NCBI RefSeq assembly: GCF_048128805.1
Contig: NC_136010.1
Location: 28,879,980-28,943,979, forward strand
Length of the DNA stretch: 64,000 nucleotides
Direction: 5' to 3'
Source: Centroberyx gerrardi
Taxonomy: Eukaryota; Chordata; Actinopteri; Beryciformes; Berycidae
Positions 36,456-60,553 of the stretch are shown piece after piece; the stretch's first letter is position 1; each line of letters starts with the position of its first letter. Under the pieces are notes generated by a model that was not told where the DNA came from, did no database searches, and saw only the letters and a list, made by a program, of their open reading frames with translations. The translations under genes were made by a program, and so were the position numbers.

Positions 36456-38990
36456 TTAACGAATATTGTTGTTTTAATAATATAAAGGAAGTAGGCATAC
36501 CAAAGAGAAAAAAATAATTATGTTAACCGAGGGATCTGTATTTTTTTTCTAAAATATCAATTTCACGCTATAATAGCCATACATGCCTAAGGTGCTGTAT
36601 GTATACAGGAGCCTATAGGACTGACAAAAGTACTACATACTATTTCCTGTACTTCTCATACGTGTTGTAGGCTAATTGTCACATATGTTTTCCATTTGCT
36701 GTATTCTTGTTTATATTCTAGTTTTTATTTACATTCTATTTTCCTTGATATATCCTATCACTATTTGCTGCTGTAACAAGTAAATTTTCCCACAGAGATA
36801 AAGAAAAATGTATCTTATCATCTTATTGAATCTTAAGCAATCATTCACAAAACATAACACCAGACAAGGATGTCTACTAGGTCTACTTCTAAAAACCTAC
36901 AGCAGTGGTATAATTGTTACGAGGCTAAAGGTTAGATCGGGAGCTAAATTGTACGCTTTTATTTTGATGCCAAAATCGTTTGACTTCCGCTATTATGTGG
37001 GTTAACTCTAGCTAACTTGATGAGAGCGAACACCCCCCCACCCCCCGGTCACCATGCCATGATTTTCGCGCGCGAGCTACAGAATAGGGGAATGAACTGT
37101 TCGATCTTCTAATATAGTAGGTCAACATAGCATATACATATATGAATATATCACAACTTCATGCATTATAAATGTATAATTTTATCCAATACACAAATTA
37201 ACAAAGACCACTATTGTCTACACATTACTGAACTACATAGATTTCTGATCATTTTGGGATCATAGTGATCACTTGAACCACCTGTCACCCCATGTACATA
37301 GACAGTGCGTGCACGTGAACGCACACACACACGCATAGGTTTAATTGTTTATTCATGTTCACATTGCAAAAGACATGAATATGCGTGTACACACATGCAC
37401 ACACGCTCTCACGCATTCACTCAGAGAAAAGGCAACAGACTAATATAGTATTTTAAGGTATTATGCGGTCAAAATCATTCTCCTGGGCAGCAAGAAGTCC
37501 AGTCCAGGACCCCACCCCATATACACAACCAAACAATAGAATTTCATATAACCCCATTCAACAGTGCACATCATGCATCAGCCCCTAATAAAGTACCCAG
37601 TCAAATAGTTATGCATATGCTACTACACATTTAACAGAGTCAATATAGTATGGGTGTAAAACTGTGTGCAAAAGTGAAATAAAGCACTATAGTGTTAATC
37701 ACAAAATGTTACAAGCAGAGACAGGAGTATATGGGTTCATTGCTCACAGCATCATACACATCATCATGGGCACATATTCCAACTGAAATTATATATTCAT
37801 ACGATGAAGTTATTACATATTTTAACATGATACTGAATTAAAAAATAATGCAAACAACCATGGTGCAGATGTTGCATTATCCTGGCTTCACTAAGCCACA
37901 AAATGCTGGAATGCTAAGTATGGCTAGCGATTTTTTTATTTTTGTCATTGCAGCTTCAAAACCCATCAGAATCCACCTCAACAAACAAAAGAATGCATAA
38001 AAGAGGAACCCTCGAAAGCAGAAATAGTCAATATTGTCCTCTCAAGTGTTGTAAAATTCAATAAAAACTTGGTCACAAAAAAAGTGTTGTCATCATTTTG
38101 GGGCTTTAAATCTGGATCCAATTTTTTTCGCCAATAGCAAAAATGATGGGATTTTTAGATCCTGTTTGCCAATCGTTATGTTCTGAAAATGGGTGAAGTA
38201 ACGGACGTGGAAATAACATGTGACAAAGTTATTACATATTTTAACATGGTATTGAATTCTTAAAAACTATTTTGCTAACAGTGGTGTAGATGTTGCATTA
38301 TCCTCGCATCACAAAGCCACAAAATGCTGGAATGCTAAGCTAAGTATGGCTAGCAATGTTTTACTCTTTTCATTGCAGCTTCAAAACCCATCAGAATCCA
38401 CTTAAACAAAGAAATGCATAATAGAAGAACCCTCGAAAGCAAAAATAATCACTATTAACATTGGACATAGTTCAAGTTAGTCATTTATTTAGCCTATTCA
38501 ATGAATAATTAGCCTATTCATTTTCACATTAGACTGAAATGGGGCTGGATCCGGAATCCCTTATTTGGGCTGAAAAATTATGATGTCACGCCTTGAGAGG
38601 ACAATTAGCGTTGGACATAGAAAAATGATGTCACACTTGAAAGGACAATGGTACTGAGACACTGAGTGCTTGTCCTGCTGATCATTTTAATAAACGAAAA
38701 AAAAATTGAGATGCAATTCAGTGCCAAAAGTTCCATAGTTGGCTGTGGATTACATCATGCATTCAACATAAATGGAATTTTAAGCATTCCACTACATACA
38801 GTGACGTGAAATTTCTCTGGACAGTTAACCGGCATCATTTACTATTTATTGCAAAAACAGAGCTCCACAAAACATACCTTGTCTTATCCTTTAATGGAAA
38901 AATACAATCGCACAGTAAGACTTACATTAAATCCTGGGACATTTGGTCGCAATAAACCTTTGCAAGACGTTTCACTGATAGGGAATGCAG
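36456..38990. other. Spacer between brpf3 and the mapk13 3' end
   Basis: No coding exon seen. It contains an L2-like 3' tail near 36740-36800, CA-rich patches at 37300-37420 and a local duplication (about 37810-38045 and 38228-38456). A likely mapk13 poly(A) signal, AATAAA on the - strand (38850-38845), lies about 260 bases after its stop. Confidence 0.5.
37810..38456 (+). repeat. Local tandem duplication of about 230 bases
   Basis: Blocks ttattacatattttaacatg, gatgttgcattatcct, agccacaaaatgctggaatg, gcagcttcaaaacccatcag and agaaccctcgaaagca occur in the same order at about 37810-38025 and 38228-38440. The two units are separated by roughly 200 bases of different sequence. Confidence 0.85.
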
Positions 38991-39111
38991 GCGGGTGAGC
39001 GGCAATCTACATTTAGAAAATAAAAGTCTCAATGGATACAAAATGCAAGGGCACCATTGGCTGTATACTATGTTGGTTTGGGGCATCGGGGGTTACATGA
39101 CGTTCGTGGGG

Positions 39112-51757
<12,646 letters not shown>

Positions 51758-51985
51758 GTTGGAGATTTCGTATAAAAAAAAAATCGGAGAAGGCGAAGCG
51801 AGAAAATACTTCTCCTCCCCTTCTCCTGAACGCCTGTCAGCAGTCACTTGTTGAAAAGGTAAAGCAAAAACACAAGGCTCAAGCTGGACGAGACAAACAT
51901 GTAAAACTTCCGGGTAGGATTTTCAAATTAAAGTCCAAATGTGACTTCCGGTTATGACATTCAAAATAAAAGTCAATCACGAACA
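51758..51985 (-). promoter_or_regulatory. mapk13: mapk13 promoter region
   Basis: Read on the - strand, two ETS-type GGAAGT sites (reverse complements of 51944-51949 and 51906-51911) lie 150-195 bases upstream of the ATG at 51757. Just beyond is CTTTTATTTTGAA (reverse complement of 51960-51972), and a degenerate copy is near 51920-51936. No TATA box was seen at the expected spacing. Confidence 0.5.
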
Positions 51986-52299
51986 AGTGTTGCACCCACA
52001 GAATTTCAATGGATTCAAATTCTGTGGTTGCGCCTTTTTTGAAATGATGCAAAGTGCCAAAGTGAAAATAAAAAATACACTGCAAAAAAGACAGGATTAA
52101 GGAAATAAAATGGCATTTATTAGTGGAAAATGTTATGGTAGTGGACATCCTTCCAAGTCATCTGGTATAGTCATGCAGTATATTTATTACATCATGCATA
52201 ATGTCAATATAGCTATGAATATATGCTATGAAAAGGACACATTGGAAAAAACAATTGTATTTTACTTAACTGTAATGTAACTGTAATGTAACCTAATTG

Positions 52300-52600
52300 T
52301 CAAGTATTGATTATGTATATATACAGTATATATATACGAATACGCATTTATTATTATAATTATTATTATTATTATTATTATTGTTATTTGCATTTGCATT
52401 TTTGCACTGTCTCTATAGTTTCTATGTTATGCACACTATTTTTTTTTTTATCTTATTACCTCTTCTCTTTTATTATCTTATTGTACTTATTGTACTTGTT
52501 TTCCTTGGTACTGTTCTGCCAGTTGCTGCTGTGGCACCTGAATTTCCCCAAGGGGATTAATAAAGTGCTATCTTATCTTATCTTATCTTAATTTTAGCTT
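52300..52600 (+). mobile_element. L2-like LINE 3' end
   Basis: The block agttgctgctgtggcacc, gaatttccccaaggggatta and ataaagtgc followed by (tctta)n is a typical fish LINE 3' tail. A (tta)n tract lies inside at about 52355-52385. The same element occurs inverted at 59762-60125. Confidence 0.75.
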
Positions 52601-53002
52601 GTATCCAGACAAATTATCTTAGGCAGATAATTTTGGTAATTTGAGTACATCTTACTGGATTCATATGAGAATTATTTATTTTTATTTATCAAACAAGTTT
52701 ACTTAAATCTTGAAACAAGATACTTTTCAAGACAATTTCCCTTGTTTCAAGCAAAGTCATTTATTTTATATATAACATCTGGACTAAGCTTGATGGATAC
52801 AAACTAAAATTACTTGCCGAGCTTTTAATTTTCACAGAGTACATTTAAGGAGGAATCTATGGTAAATGAAAATACAATTGCTGTTTTTTCCCCCAAAATG
52901 TCCTTTCCATGTAGTATGTAGTATATTCATGATTTGTACGAATGTCTTCTTTACCTTTAAAATGGAGTTAACTCATAGCAGCTGCAGTTCTACACTGCTC
53001 CT

Positions 53003-53261
53003 ATACTGCAAAAAATGCCCATCTTAAGTAATTTAGTCTCTTATTCAGTCTCAGGAATTTTCTAGAAACAAGTGTCAATATGCTGAAACAAGGCAGATCA
53101 TTCTGCTAGTATCAAGAAAATTATAATTGATTGAAACGAATTGATTTGCACTGGAAACAAGTGACAGTATCTCGCCCCACTGCCAGATTTTTGCACTTGT
53201 TTTAAGAAAAATAAAATGTTTAGACTCAATACTTGTTAAGATGAATATTTCTGCAGTATAA
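53003..53261. mobile_element. MITE with TACTGCA ends
   Basis: The left end tactgcaaaaaatgcccatc and the right end gatgaatatttctgcagta are imperfect inverse complements (TACTGCA and TGCAGTA exact), with TA on both sides. The interior has gaaacaaggcagatcattct and cacttgttttaagaaa. A truncated relative lies at about 20385-20626 in the receptor gene. Confidence 0.8.
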
Positions 53262-54404
53262 AATGGGGCCTCCACGACCAAGCGTAAGCCAACCTTTTAT
53301 TTTGAAGGCACAATTGGTTGATTTCCGGTCTTATTCTGGCTTTCTCCGGTTAGCTTGACGCAGTTCCACAATATTGTATTGTACAGTCACTCTATTAGAC
53401 AATATGTTAAGTGTGTGCATGTTTCCCCTTTGCAGAAACACTCTACTGATAATGAAACGCTTCATCCCCCCCTGTGGAAAACAAGCAAACGACTATGAAG
53501 TATAGTGCAGAAATCATGAGATTCCTGGTGTGAGAAACCACAGGACTTGCTTGCTAAAACATGTCAATATGACTCGATTTTCTCCCGCCCACACATAGTA
53601 GGTGGTACTTGTCATGAATAATTACTGTACATTGCCAATAGTTTGTGAATCATGACGGCTCACAGCGGGACATTCATGTTCACAGACACAGACATGACAA
53701 CATGTAATTTAGGCCTCAAGATTTAGAGTTTTTATACAACTACATCTAAGTTTATTATCATATTCTAAACCCCTGCTTTGTTGATTCATAACCCTTCACA
53801 GCCTTATCCTGCTCTTGTACTATTATGACAGGAATGCTGCATTCACACAGCCACATGTTATTCCTGTAGCTTAGGACACAGCAGGTCAATATTTGTGAAG
53901 AGGAACAACGCTCTGAAAGCTAGAAAAGCCAGAACATCAAGACTGAAATCTGTGATGTCATCTGATACACAACCTGGAGCTGCTCCACCGGCAGCCAATG
54001 AGAGACTGACCTTGTGGATTCATACAAGTATTTTCATTTGACATCTTTTTACAGTGGTAGGCCTACTACCAGCTCTCAACCAGGAAATAGACCTATTATT
54101 CTCCCTTTCCAGTATCACATCGCAGATCATGGGTCGAATAAACTCAGTTCCCCTTGTTCAATTTTGACTTCAGCAGTGATTTTTGGCAGCGCTCATCAGT
54201 TCTGTCGCAGCCGTTGCCACAGATGTCGATTCTAAAGTGGCCATGAAGCGACCAGCATACTGTGCTTATCTGTTCCTACCTACCCGCTGCCAATGCTGCT
54301 TATCATTATTGGCTGCATATGCAGTGTTTGGCTGGATGCGGCATGGCTTTTCTTTGGTTTTGCTGCACCATGAGCTTCCTATGGAAGCCCATTCCCGCCA
54401 CTCA

Positions 54405-54655
54405 ATGAAATAAAAAACAACTCAATTGTGAGTTTTTTTCTCGCAATTGTGAATTTGTGGAATTCTGACTTTTTTTTTTTGCGAAAGAAAAAAAAAGTCG
54501 GAATTCAGAGATATAAAGTGAGAATTCTGAGAAATAAAGTGAGAATTCTGAGAAATAAAGTTGAGCATTCTGAGATATAAAGTGAGAATTCTGAGAAATA
54601 AAGTCACAATTGCAAGAAAAAAACTCACAATTCAGTCATTTTTTATTTTATTGAG
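54405..54655. repeat. Minisatellite gagaattctgagaaataaa with inverted flanks
   Basis: Five to six units of about 20 bases, gagaattctgagaaataaa(gt), are flanked by inverted segments. On the left is caattgtgagtttttttct and on the right agaaaaaaactcacaattc. An inner fold, gaattctgactttttt against aaaaaagtcggaattc, lies at about 54462-54505. Confidence 0.88.
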
Positions 54656-55555
54656 TGACGGGAAGCTTTCACTGTGTACATCTTCATCATGTTTGTGGAA
54701 TTGCCAATATTCCAAATCCCACCACTCCCATTTCCCTCTTGCATCTTTCCTTCCAGAGTTTTCCTTGTCTTATGGGCCTAGGTGGTAAAATCACTATGGA
54801 GATGGTAGGTAGAGCTTAAAGTAACATGTTTTAGCCTGTTGTTACACTCATGCAGACAATGCAGGCTCCACTCTTCCTTGTTGTGATGCATCTTGTGATT
54901 GTGCTCAATACCTATGAGCCCTAACCAAGGACTATTCCATTATACCAAGTACAAACTCCATACACCCATTCTACCCAAGTTCCGCAGAACCACACATTAT
55001 AATCCACTCAGCAATATTCAAGACCAACCACCCATCTTTATGTTTCATATTGTTTGTTTGTTTGTTTTGTTGTTGTTCCATCCACCTGTCACCCAAAGTC
55101 CAGTCCACATGGAAAAAAAACCCAAAGCAGCTGCATCTATTGAAACCCAGAGCAGACATTACTAGCTACCCCTCTGTAAATAAGGACTAAAAGGCATTAA
55201 GGACTATTTCTATTAGTTTTATGTACTAATAAAAGCAATAAATATGATGCATTTATGACATGATTTTTTAAGAGGAGGATGAAGAGTTAAAGACTCTTCA
55301 TCTGTGGTAGGTGTGGCACCTGTAAAGCTGGTCCTTTATCAAACCATCTTCATTAACTATCTGTGTGTGTGTGTGTGTATGTGTATGCGCCTGATGATTG
55401 TGCACTTTATTTTCGGCTCTGTTCTTGCGTATGAATTTACTGGAATTCACCGTGGCAGGGTGTGGACAGGATACTGGAGCCATTCCCACCTGGACTCATT
55501 TCTCCAACAGAACTCGGTGCGTTCAGTTCTGCGGACAAAGCCTCTATCTCGAGGT

Positions 55556-58027
55556 ATGGCGTTTCAACATTTCAGGAGAATTTTCCCTGTCCTGTTGGCG
55601 GTCTCGGTCGGCATCACGCTTTACATGCTGTCATGGGAATTTATATCGCAAAGAATCAGGTAGGTTGTTGAAAGATTGTAATACTGTGTCGAAAAGCGTT
55701 TCCAGAGGGAGATGGGTAATTAAAAAATGGAAGGTGATAAGAGAGACTAATATATACAGTTGAACATTGGACACAGTGACAATTTTCTGGTGAATCAATA
55801 GCCAATGCTGGTATCAATATTTTCTTTGAGCACATGTTGAGTGAATCAGTCTCATGTTTAGAGGCATGTGCAGTTGCTTAGAATAAAGGATATTTGACTA
55901 ATGCTGCTGTTTTGCATCTATCTGTCAAGTTTACAATTCAGATGGACTGTTATCTCAGGGGAAACCGAACACAGAGGCAACACAGACGGGTCGGTTGTTC
56001 TGTATACGTCCGTAATCTCAGATAAAAAAGACAACTTCACTTCAGCTGCTGTGCTGAACGCGACAAACCAAACCAAAACCATCTCCGATGCGATGAAAAC
56101 GCACCTACTGACACAGCTGACAATGGATAAAACGGCCAAGAGGGACGGCAGCACTACACCTGGAGCTGCAGGTTCCCTCAAGGAGACTCCCATGCCTATC
56201 CTCTTCAAAAAGGACTTTAAGAAACTGCCTCAGTGGGATTTTGAGGATGTGTATACCCAGGATGCCCAACCCAGACAGACAGTACGCAGACTATAGCAAG
56301 ACCCTTGCAGTATTAAAACATGGGAATGGGTAAACATGGCTGATATCTTCTGGCAAAGTGCTTGTGTGGTGTGACCCGCTTGTATTTGTTTTTCAGCTTG
56401 CCTCTGTAACCCTAACCCTCCGATTATAATCAATGCCTCTTCCTTCAATCAGTCAGTGAATCAAACTGCATTTATGTGACGATTGACCCATCCTCTCTTT
56501 CTCCACTGTATGGAGCTCTCACCCAATCAGTAGGTTTAACCAAATAAGTATGATGACTAACACATTTTTTAATTTCACTTTTTTCCTGTTAGGATGAATA
56601 GATTCATGTAGTATTTTCTTTGGCACTCTCAGACCTGTCCCCAGCCTCTGCAGAAGACCGAGGATCCGAGCTTTAAGCAGGCTTTCATTCCCAATGTGCG
56701 TTTGTTCATGCACAAAGACCGTCTCGACATGAGCGAGTGGAACAGACTTGCCCATTTCAACAACCCCTTTGGTTTCATGCAGTACAAACACGACGGTAGG
56801 GGGGTGTGTGTGTTTGTTGTGCGTGTCTGCAAATTGCAGTATTGCATAGTTAAACTCTTAAAAGAGGTGCGTGTGCTGTGTATTTTAATTTAAAGAGTAG
56901 CTATTGGCTGGTCTTTGTGCCAGGTGATGTCACCACCTGTTGTACTCTATAGAAGGTGACATCACCTGGCACCAAAGACCAGCCAATAGCAGATGGCCAG
57001 TTCAGTACCCTACTGTTCGCCATTAGGTGTCAGGCTTCACCACAGATTTGGGTTTGGGGTTTAGTTACTCTTTACGCAGGCTATGTATTCATTTGTATGT
57101 TTTGCTTGGGTTTGCAGACGTGAAGGCAGCTGTGGATTTGATCCCAAAGCCGAAGGAGCCACTAGTCCTCCCCAGAGGCGATGGTGACGGCTGTGTGCGC
57201 TGCGCTGTGGTGGGCACCGCTGGGATCCTCTACGGCTCTGGCATGGGGAAGGAGATAGACGCACACGATTATGTGTTTCGGTAAGAGGGGCACGGGAAAA
57301 TACGAGGGAGGGAACACTGCCAAACCATTAGATTGTGTTGTTGTTTCTCTCTGTTGGGACCACTCCCTCTAATTCTGAATTCTGAATATTTGTCAAGGTA
57401 ATAAAAAATGATTGAAACATGACAGAGTAAAGGTTTGCGTTTCAGTCAATTTATCATAACAAATTTTCCCAAATTTTTTAAATGTACCAATAAGACTGAC
57501 CGGCACTATTTATTTATTTTCTTTTGATTTCACCTGGCCTGGCAAGAGGTTAGCTTCTTGGAGGAAAGGGGAGGAGATCAAAAGCACTAGAGTCACACCA
57601 CAATGTAAATACATGATGGCACTTACATTATGTTCATATATGTCTAGGTCCTGTATTGACCAAGCCAAACACATATTCTAACATGGGAGGTGCTCTTCAC
57701 CACAAACAAAGAGGACATAATTGGACCTATTCATATTACCCAGAACATATGGGTGTATTTGGCATGTAATGTGGCTCTGTGAGTGTTTTGGGCCAAGGAA
57801 AATCCCTGTGCATGTTGTGTTGACATCTCAAAGTAATTTTGACGCTCTGACCCTCTTTCCGGCAGGATGAACGGTGCGGTCACGAAGGGTTACGAGGAAG
57901 ACGTAGGGAACAAAACGTCCGTATACGTTCACACGGCCCACTCCATCACGACATCACTGTACATTTTCAAGCGCTACGGATTCACCAAGATCCCACACGA
58001 TGAGGTACTGAAGTTTTTCACGCTCAG

Positions 58028-58063
<36 letters not shown>

Positions 58064-58804
58064 ACTGCCAAACACGTCTATCCTCCTCTTCCTTTCGCAG
58101 GGTATAAAGCATGTGATGATTCCTGAGGGTATGAGGGATTTCCAGTGGCTGCAGGGTCTTCTCAGTAGACAAAGAGTCCACAGTGGACAGTACCACTCCT
58201 TACGGTGAACATCTACCCTATACACATTATTAGTAGAGGGAGTAACACACACACACACACTGACCCACCTCTCATCATTTCACCACACTGGCCGGGTGAT
58301 TACTGAGTATTGTGTCTTTACCTTCCAGGCCGTGGACATATTACGCTGGACAGTTTGACGAGAGCCGCTTCTATGTTCTGCACCCAGACTTTCTCAGATA
58401 TGTGCGGAACAGGTCAGCCTCCTTTCACGTTTAATCCTACGCAAACTTGCTTCATAGATTTGTGTCTATTAGGCTGTTCAATATGTGTGTGTGTGTGTGT
58501 GTGTGTGCTCATTGCCCACAGGTTCTTGAAGTCTTCAGTCCTCAATGGTAGGAACTGGCCTATAGTCAGACCGACCAACGGGGCATTCACTCTCTTCCTG
58601 GCTCTGCATACCTGTGACGTGGTAAGTTAACATTACTTAAGGATGTCAACATGCCTCCTAATTAGCACTGCCTAGTTTGGTTACCATGGTGAACGATACA
58701 AAAACCTATGAGCAATATCAATCAATCTCAGTATTCATATACTGAATGTCAAAGACTCTAGATTGTTATACTTAGCAAGTCTATTTGGTTTGATTTAATC
58801 TCGG

Positions 58805-58844
<40 letters not shown>

Positions 58845-59003
58845 CTGTCTCTCTCAGGTCATACTTTAACAAGTCTCTTTGATTTGATTTAATCTCAGTC
58901 TCCTCTCTCTCTCTCTCTGTCTCTCTCTCTCTCTCTCTCCCTCTCTCTCAGGTCATACTTTAGCAAGTCTATTTGATTTGATTTAATCTCAGTCTCCTCT
59001 CTC

Positions 59004-59043
<40 letters not shown>

Positions 59044-59238
59044 GTGGATGCATATGGATTCATGACAGAGGACTACAGTAAATACCCCAACTACTATGTG
59101 GAAAAGCATGCTAAAACCAAAGTCATCTTCTACGTCAACCATGACCTCATAATGGAAATGAAGACATGGCAACAACTGCACAACGCTAAAATCATGAGGC
59201 TTTATCAAAGGAAAGACCCGGGGAGAGAAGCAAAATGA
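55556..59238 (+). CDS. st6galnac: GalNAc alpha-2,6-sialyltransferase (ST6GALNAC1/2 group)
   Basis: Coding exons: 55556-55659, 55942-56281, 56633-56795, 57118-57280, 57866-58004, 58101-58204, 58329-58412, 58522-58621, 59044-59238. They total 1392 nt (463 residues) with consistent phase. It is a type II Golgi enzyme that adds sialic acid to O-linked GalNAc. Residues 8-26 ([10 protein letters not shown]...) form the single membrane anchor. The stem has the sequons NFT, NAT and NQT. The catalytic part shows sialylmotif L ([10 protein letters not shown] to [13 protein letters not shown]), motif S ([11 protein letters not shown] to LHTCDVVDAYGF), [12 protein letters not shown] between them, and a motif VS-like H-x4-E (HDLIME). 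The ending RLYQRKDPG matches ST6GALNAC1. Length is between human ST6GALNAC2 (374) and ST6GALNAC1 (600), so I leave the paralogue open. Confidence 0.92.
56891..57074. mobile_element. Foldback MITE, copy 2
   Basis: An inverted-orientation relative of 43385-43583, in the sialyltransferase intron between exons 56795 and 57118. It has ggtgatgtcaccacctgt against ggtgacatcacctggcacc, and a complete end ggtttagttactcttta. The left end is shortened. It stops about 45 bases before the next exon. Confidence 0.85.
58028..58066. repeat. (CA)n microsatellite
   Basis: A CA tract just after the exon 57866-58004 donor and less than 40 bases before the acceptor of the next exon, filling most of a 96-base intron. 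A (GT)n tract lies at about 58483-58507 in the next-but-one intron. Confidence 0.93.
58745..59043 (+). repeat. Three-fold tandem duplication containing a splice acceptor
   Basis: Three units of about 90-120 bases each contain agcaagtctatttg(a/g)tttg or a close variant, then atttaatctcagtctcctct, a (CT)n tract and a closing ctctctcag|GT. They end at about 58857, 58950 and 59043. Only the third cag is followed by the coding exon (GTGGATGCATATGG). Confidence 0.92.
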
Positions 59239-59761
59239 CACACTGGGGATGTAGTGGCATCAGACCTGAGTCACACTGTAACTACTTCTTAGTATTTGTT
59301 GGAATGCTAAGAAGTAGTTATAGTATTAGTAGAAGTAGTATTCCTGCTTGGAATACCAGGTAGGTGGGGTTTTCCACATAGGACAAAACAACAAGTGCAA
59401 GGAAGTTTAGACATTCACACTTATTTGAAGGTGTATTATTTACTATTTTATATACTATTTTTTTTAAGTGTTTTGGTGGTGTTTTTGCTTTGCAGTAGTA
59501 TTTTCAAATGCAGGATTGAAACAGTGAAAAGGGAAGAATTGCGACAACAACCCGGAAGTGAATATTGTAGCTACTCCCATCATACCTTGCGCCATAATAT
59601 GATAAATAATAGTATGTTTTCATATATTTCCCAGCACAACATATTCTTTCATGAACGCATCTGGACTGATACAACATGAGTTTCAATTAAGTTTTTGATT
59701 AACTGTGGTTCAAAAGAAAAGTGTCCACAGCATTATCAGTAGGTACAGGCAGTTGTAGAAC

Positions 59762-60125
59762 TAAGATAAGATAAGATAGCACTTTTTTTTATCCCCTTGG
59801 GGAAATTCGGGTGCCACAGCAGCAACTGGCAGAATAGTACCAAGGAAAACAAGTACAGGAAGATAATAAAAGAAAAGAGGTAATAAGATAAAATAAAGGT
59901 AATGTACATAATATAAAACTATAGAGACAGTGCAAATAATGCAATAATAATAATAATTGCGTATACATATATATATATATAGACTGTATATATATACACA
60001 TAGTCAATAGTCAGGAGTTCAGTTATTAGCTGCACTTCTAGGAACCGATGAGTGCACCATCTCTCCCTCCTCCCCCTGGATGGTGACAGGGGGCCTCCTG
60101 CTCCTTCTGAAGTCCACCACCAGCT
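59762..60125 (-). mobile_element. L2-like LINE 3' fragment with end of reverse transcriptase frame
   Basis: Read on the - strand, the right part translates as ELVVDFRRSRRPPVTIQG, a motif seen near the end of L2/Rex-type reverse transcriptase frames. It is followed by a stop, a spacer with (ta)n and the tail ccccaaggggat...(tctta)n. It is the inverse of the element at 52300-52600. Confidence 0.75.
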
Positions 60126-60521
60126 CCTATTCGTTAAACTGTTCGCTTAGCAGTAGTCAAACTTTCTTAGTTCTTATATTTTAGAATTGTGTGAGTATTG
60201 TGTGAAATAAGACACTACTGTAATGGTGTTTTTCTTGATATTAAAGCTTTGGTAATTCATGGACTATAAATGATCCCATCTGCACAGCATGTTGATTTCT
60301 TGTTTCTCATCTCATGGTTGTCTTTTTAGTAGTATTCATCAAATAATTGATTTGCTAAATTATCTGTGATAGGCTATATCTGTATTGTTTTAGCTCTGAC
60401 TAACATTGCCTTCACATGGGCCTTATACGATTTTATAAATACAGTAGACTTTGATTAGTCTTCAGAGTGCAGATATCGTTCACATTTTAAGCCAGGCCTA
60501 ATTTGCTAAAGATTCCCAGAG

Positions 60522-60553
60522 CTGTGATCTGTCATGACGATGACAGATCACAG
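60522..60553. repeat. Perfect 14-bp stem, 4-nt loop hairpin
   Basis: CTGTGATCTGTCAT (60522-60535) and ATGACAGATCACAG (60540-60553) are exact inverse complements around gacg. It lies about 1.3 kb downstream of the sialyltransferase stop. Confidence 0.9.

Larger units (their letters stand above)
52601..55555. other. Upstream region of the sialyltransferase
   Basis: No coding exon recognised. The stretch has a MITE (53003-53261), the CTTTTATTTTGAA sequence at 53294-53306 with TTTCCGG 17 bases downstream, a minisatellite (54405-54655) and ordinary AT-rich spacer. The sialyltransferase promoter or an untranslated exon may lie here, but I could not place it. Confidence 0.45.
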
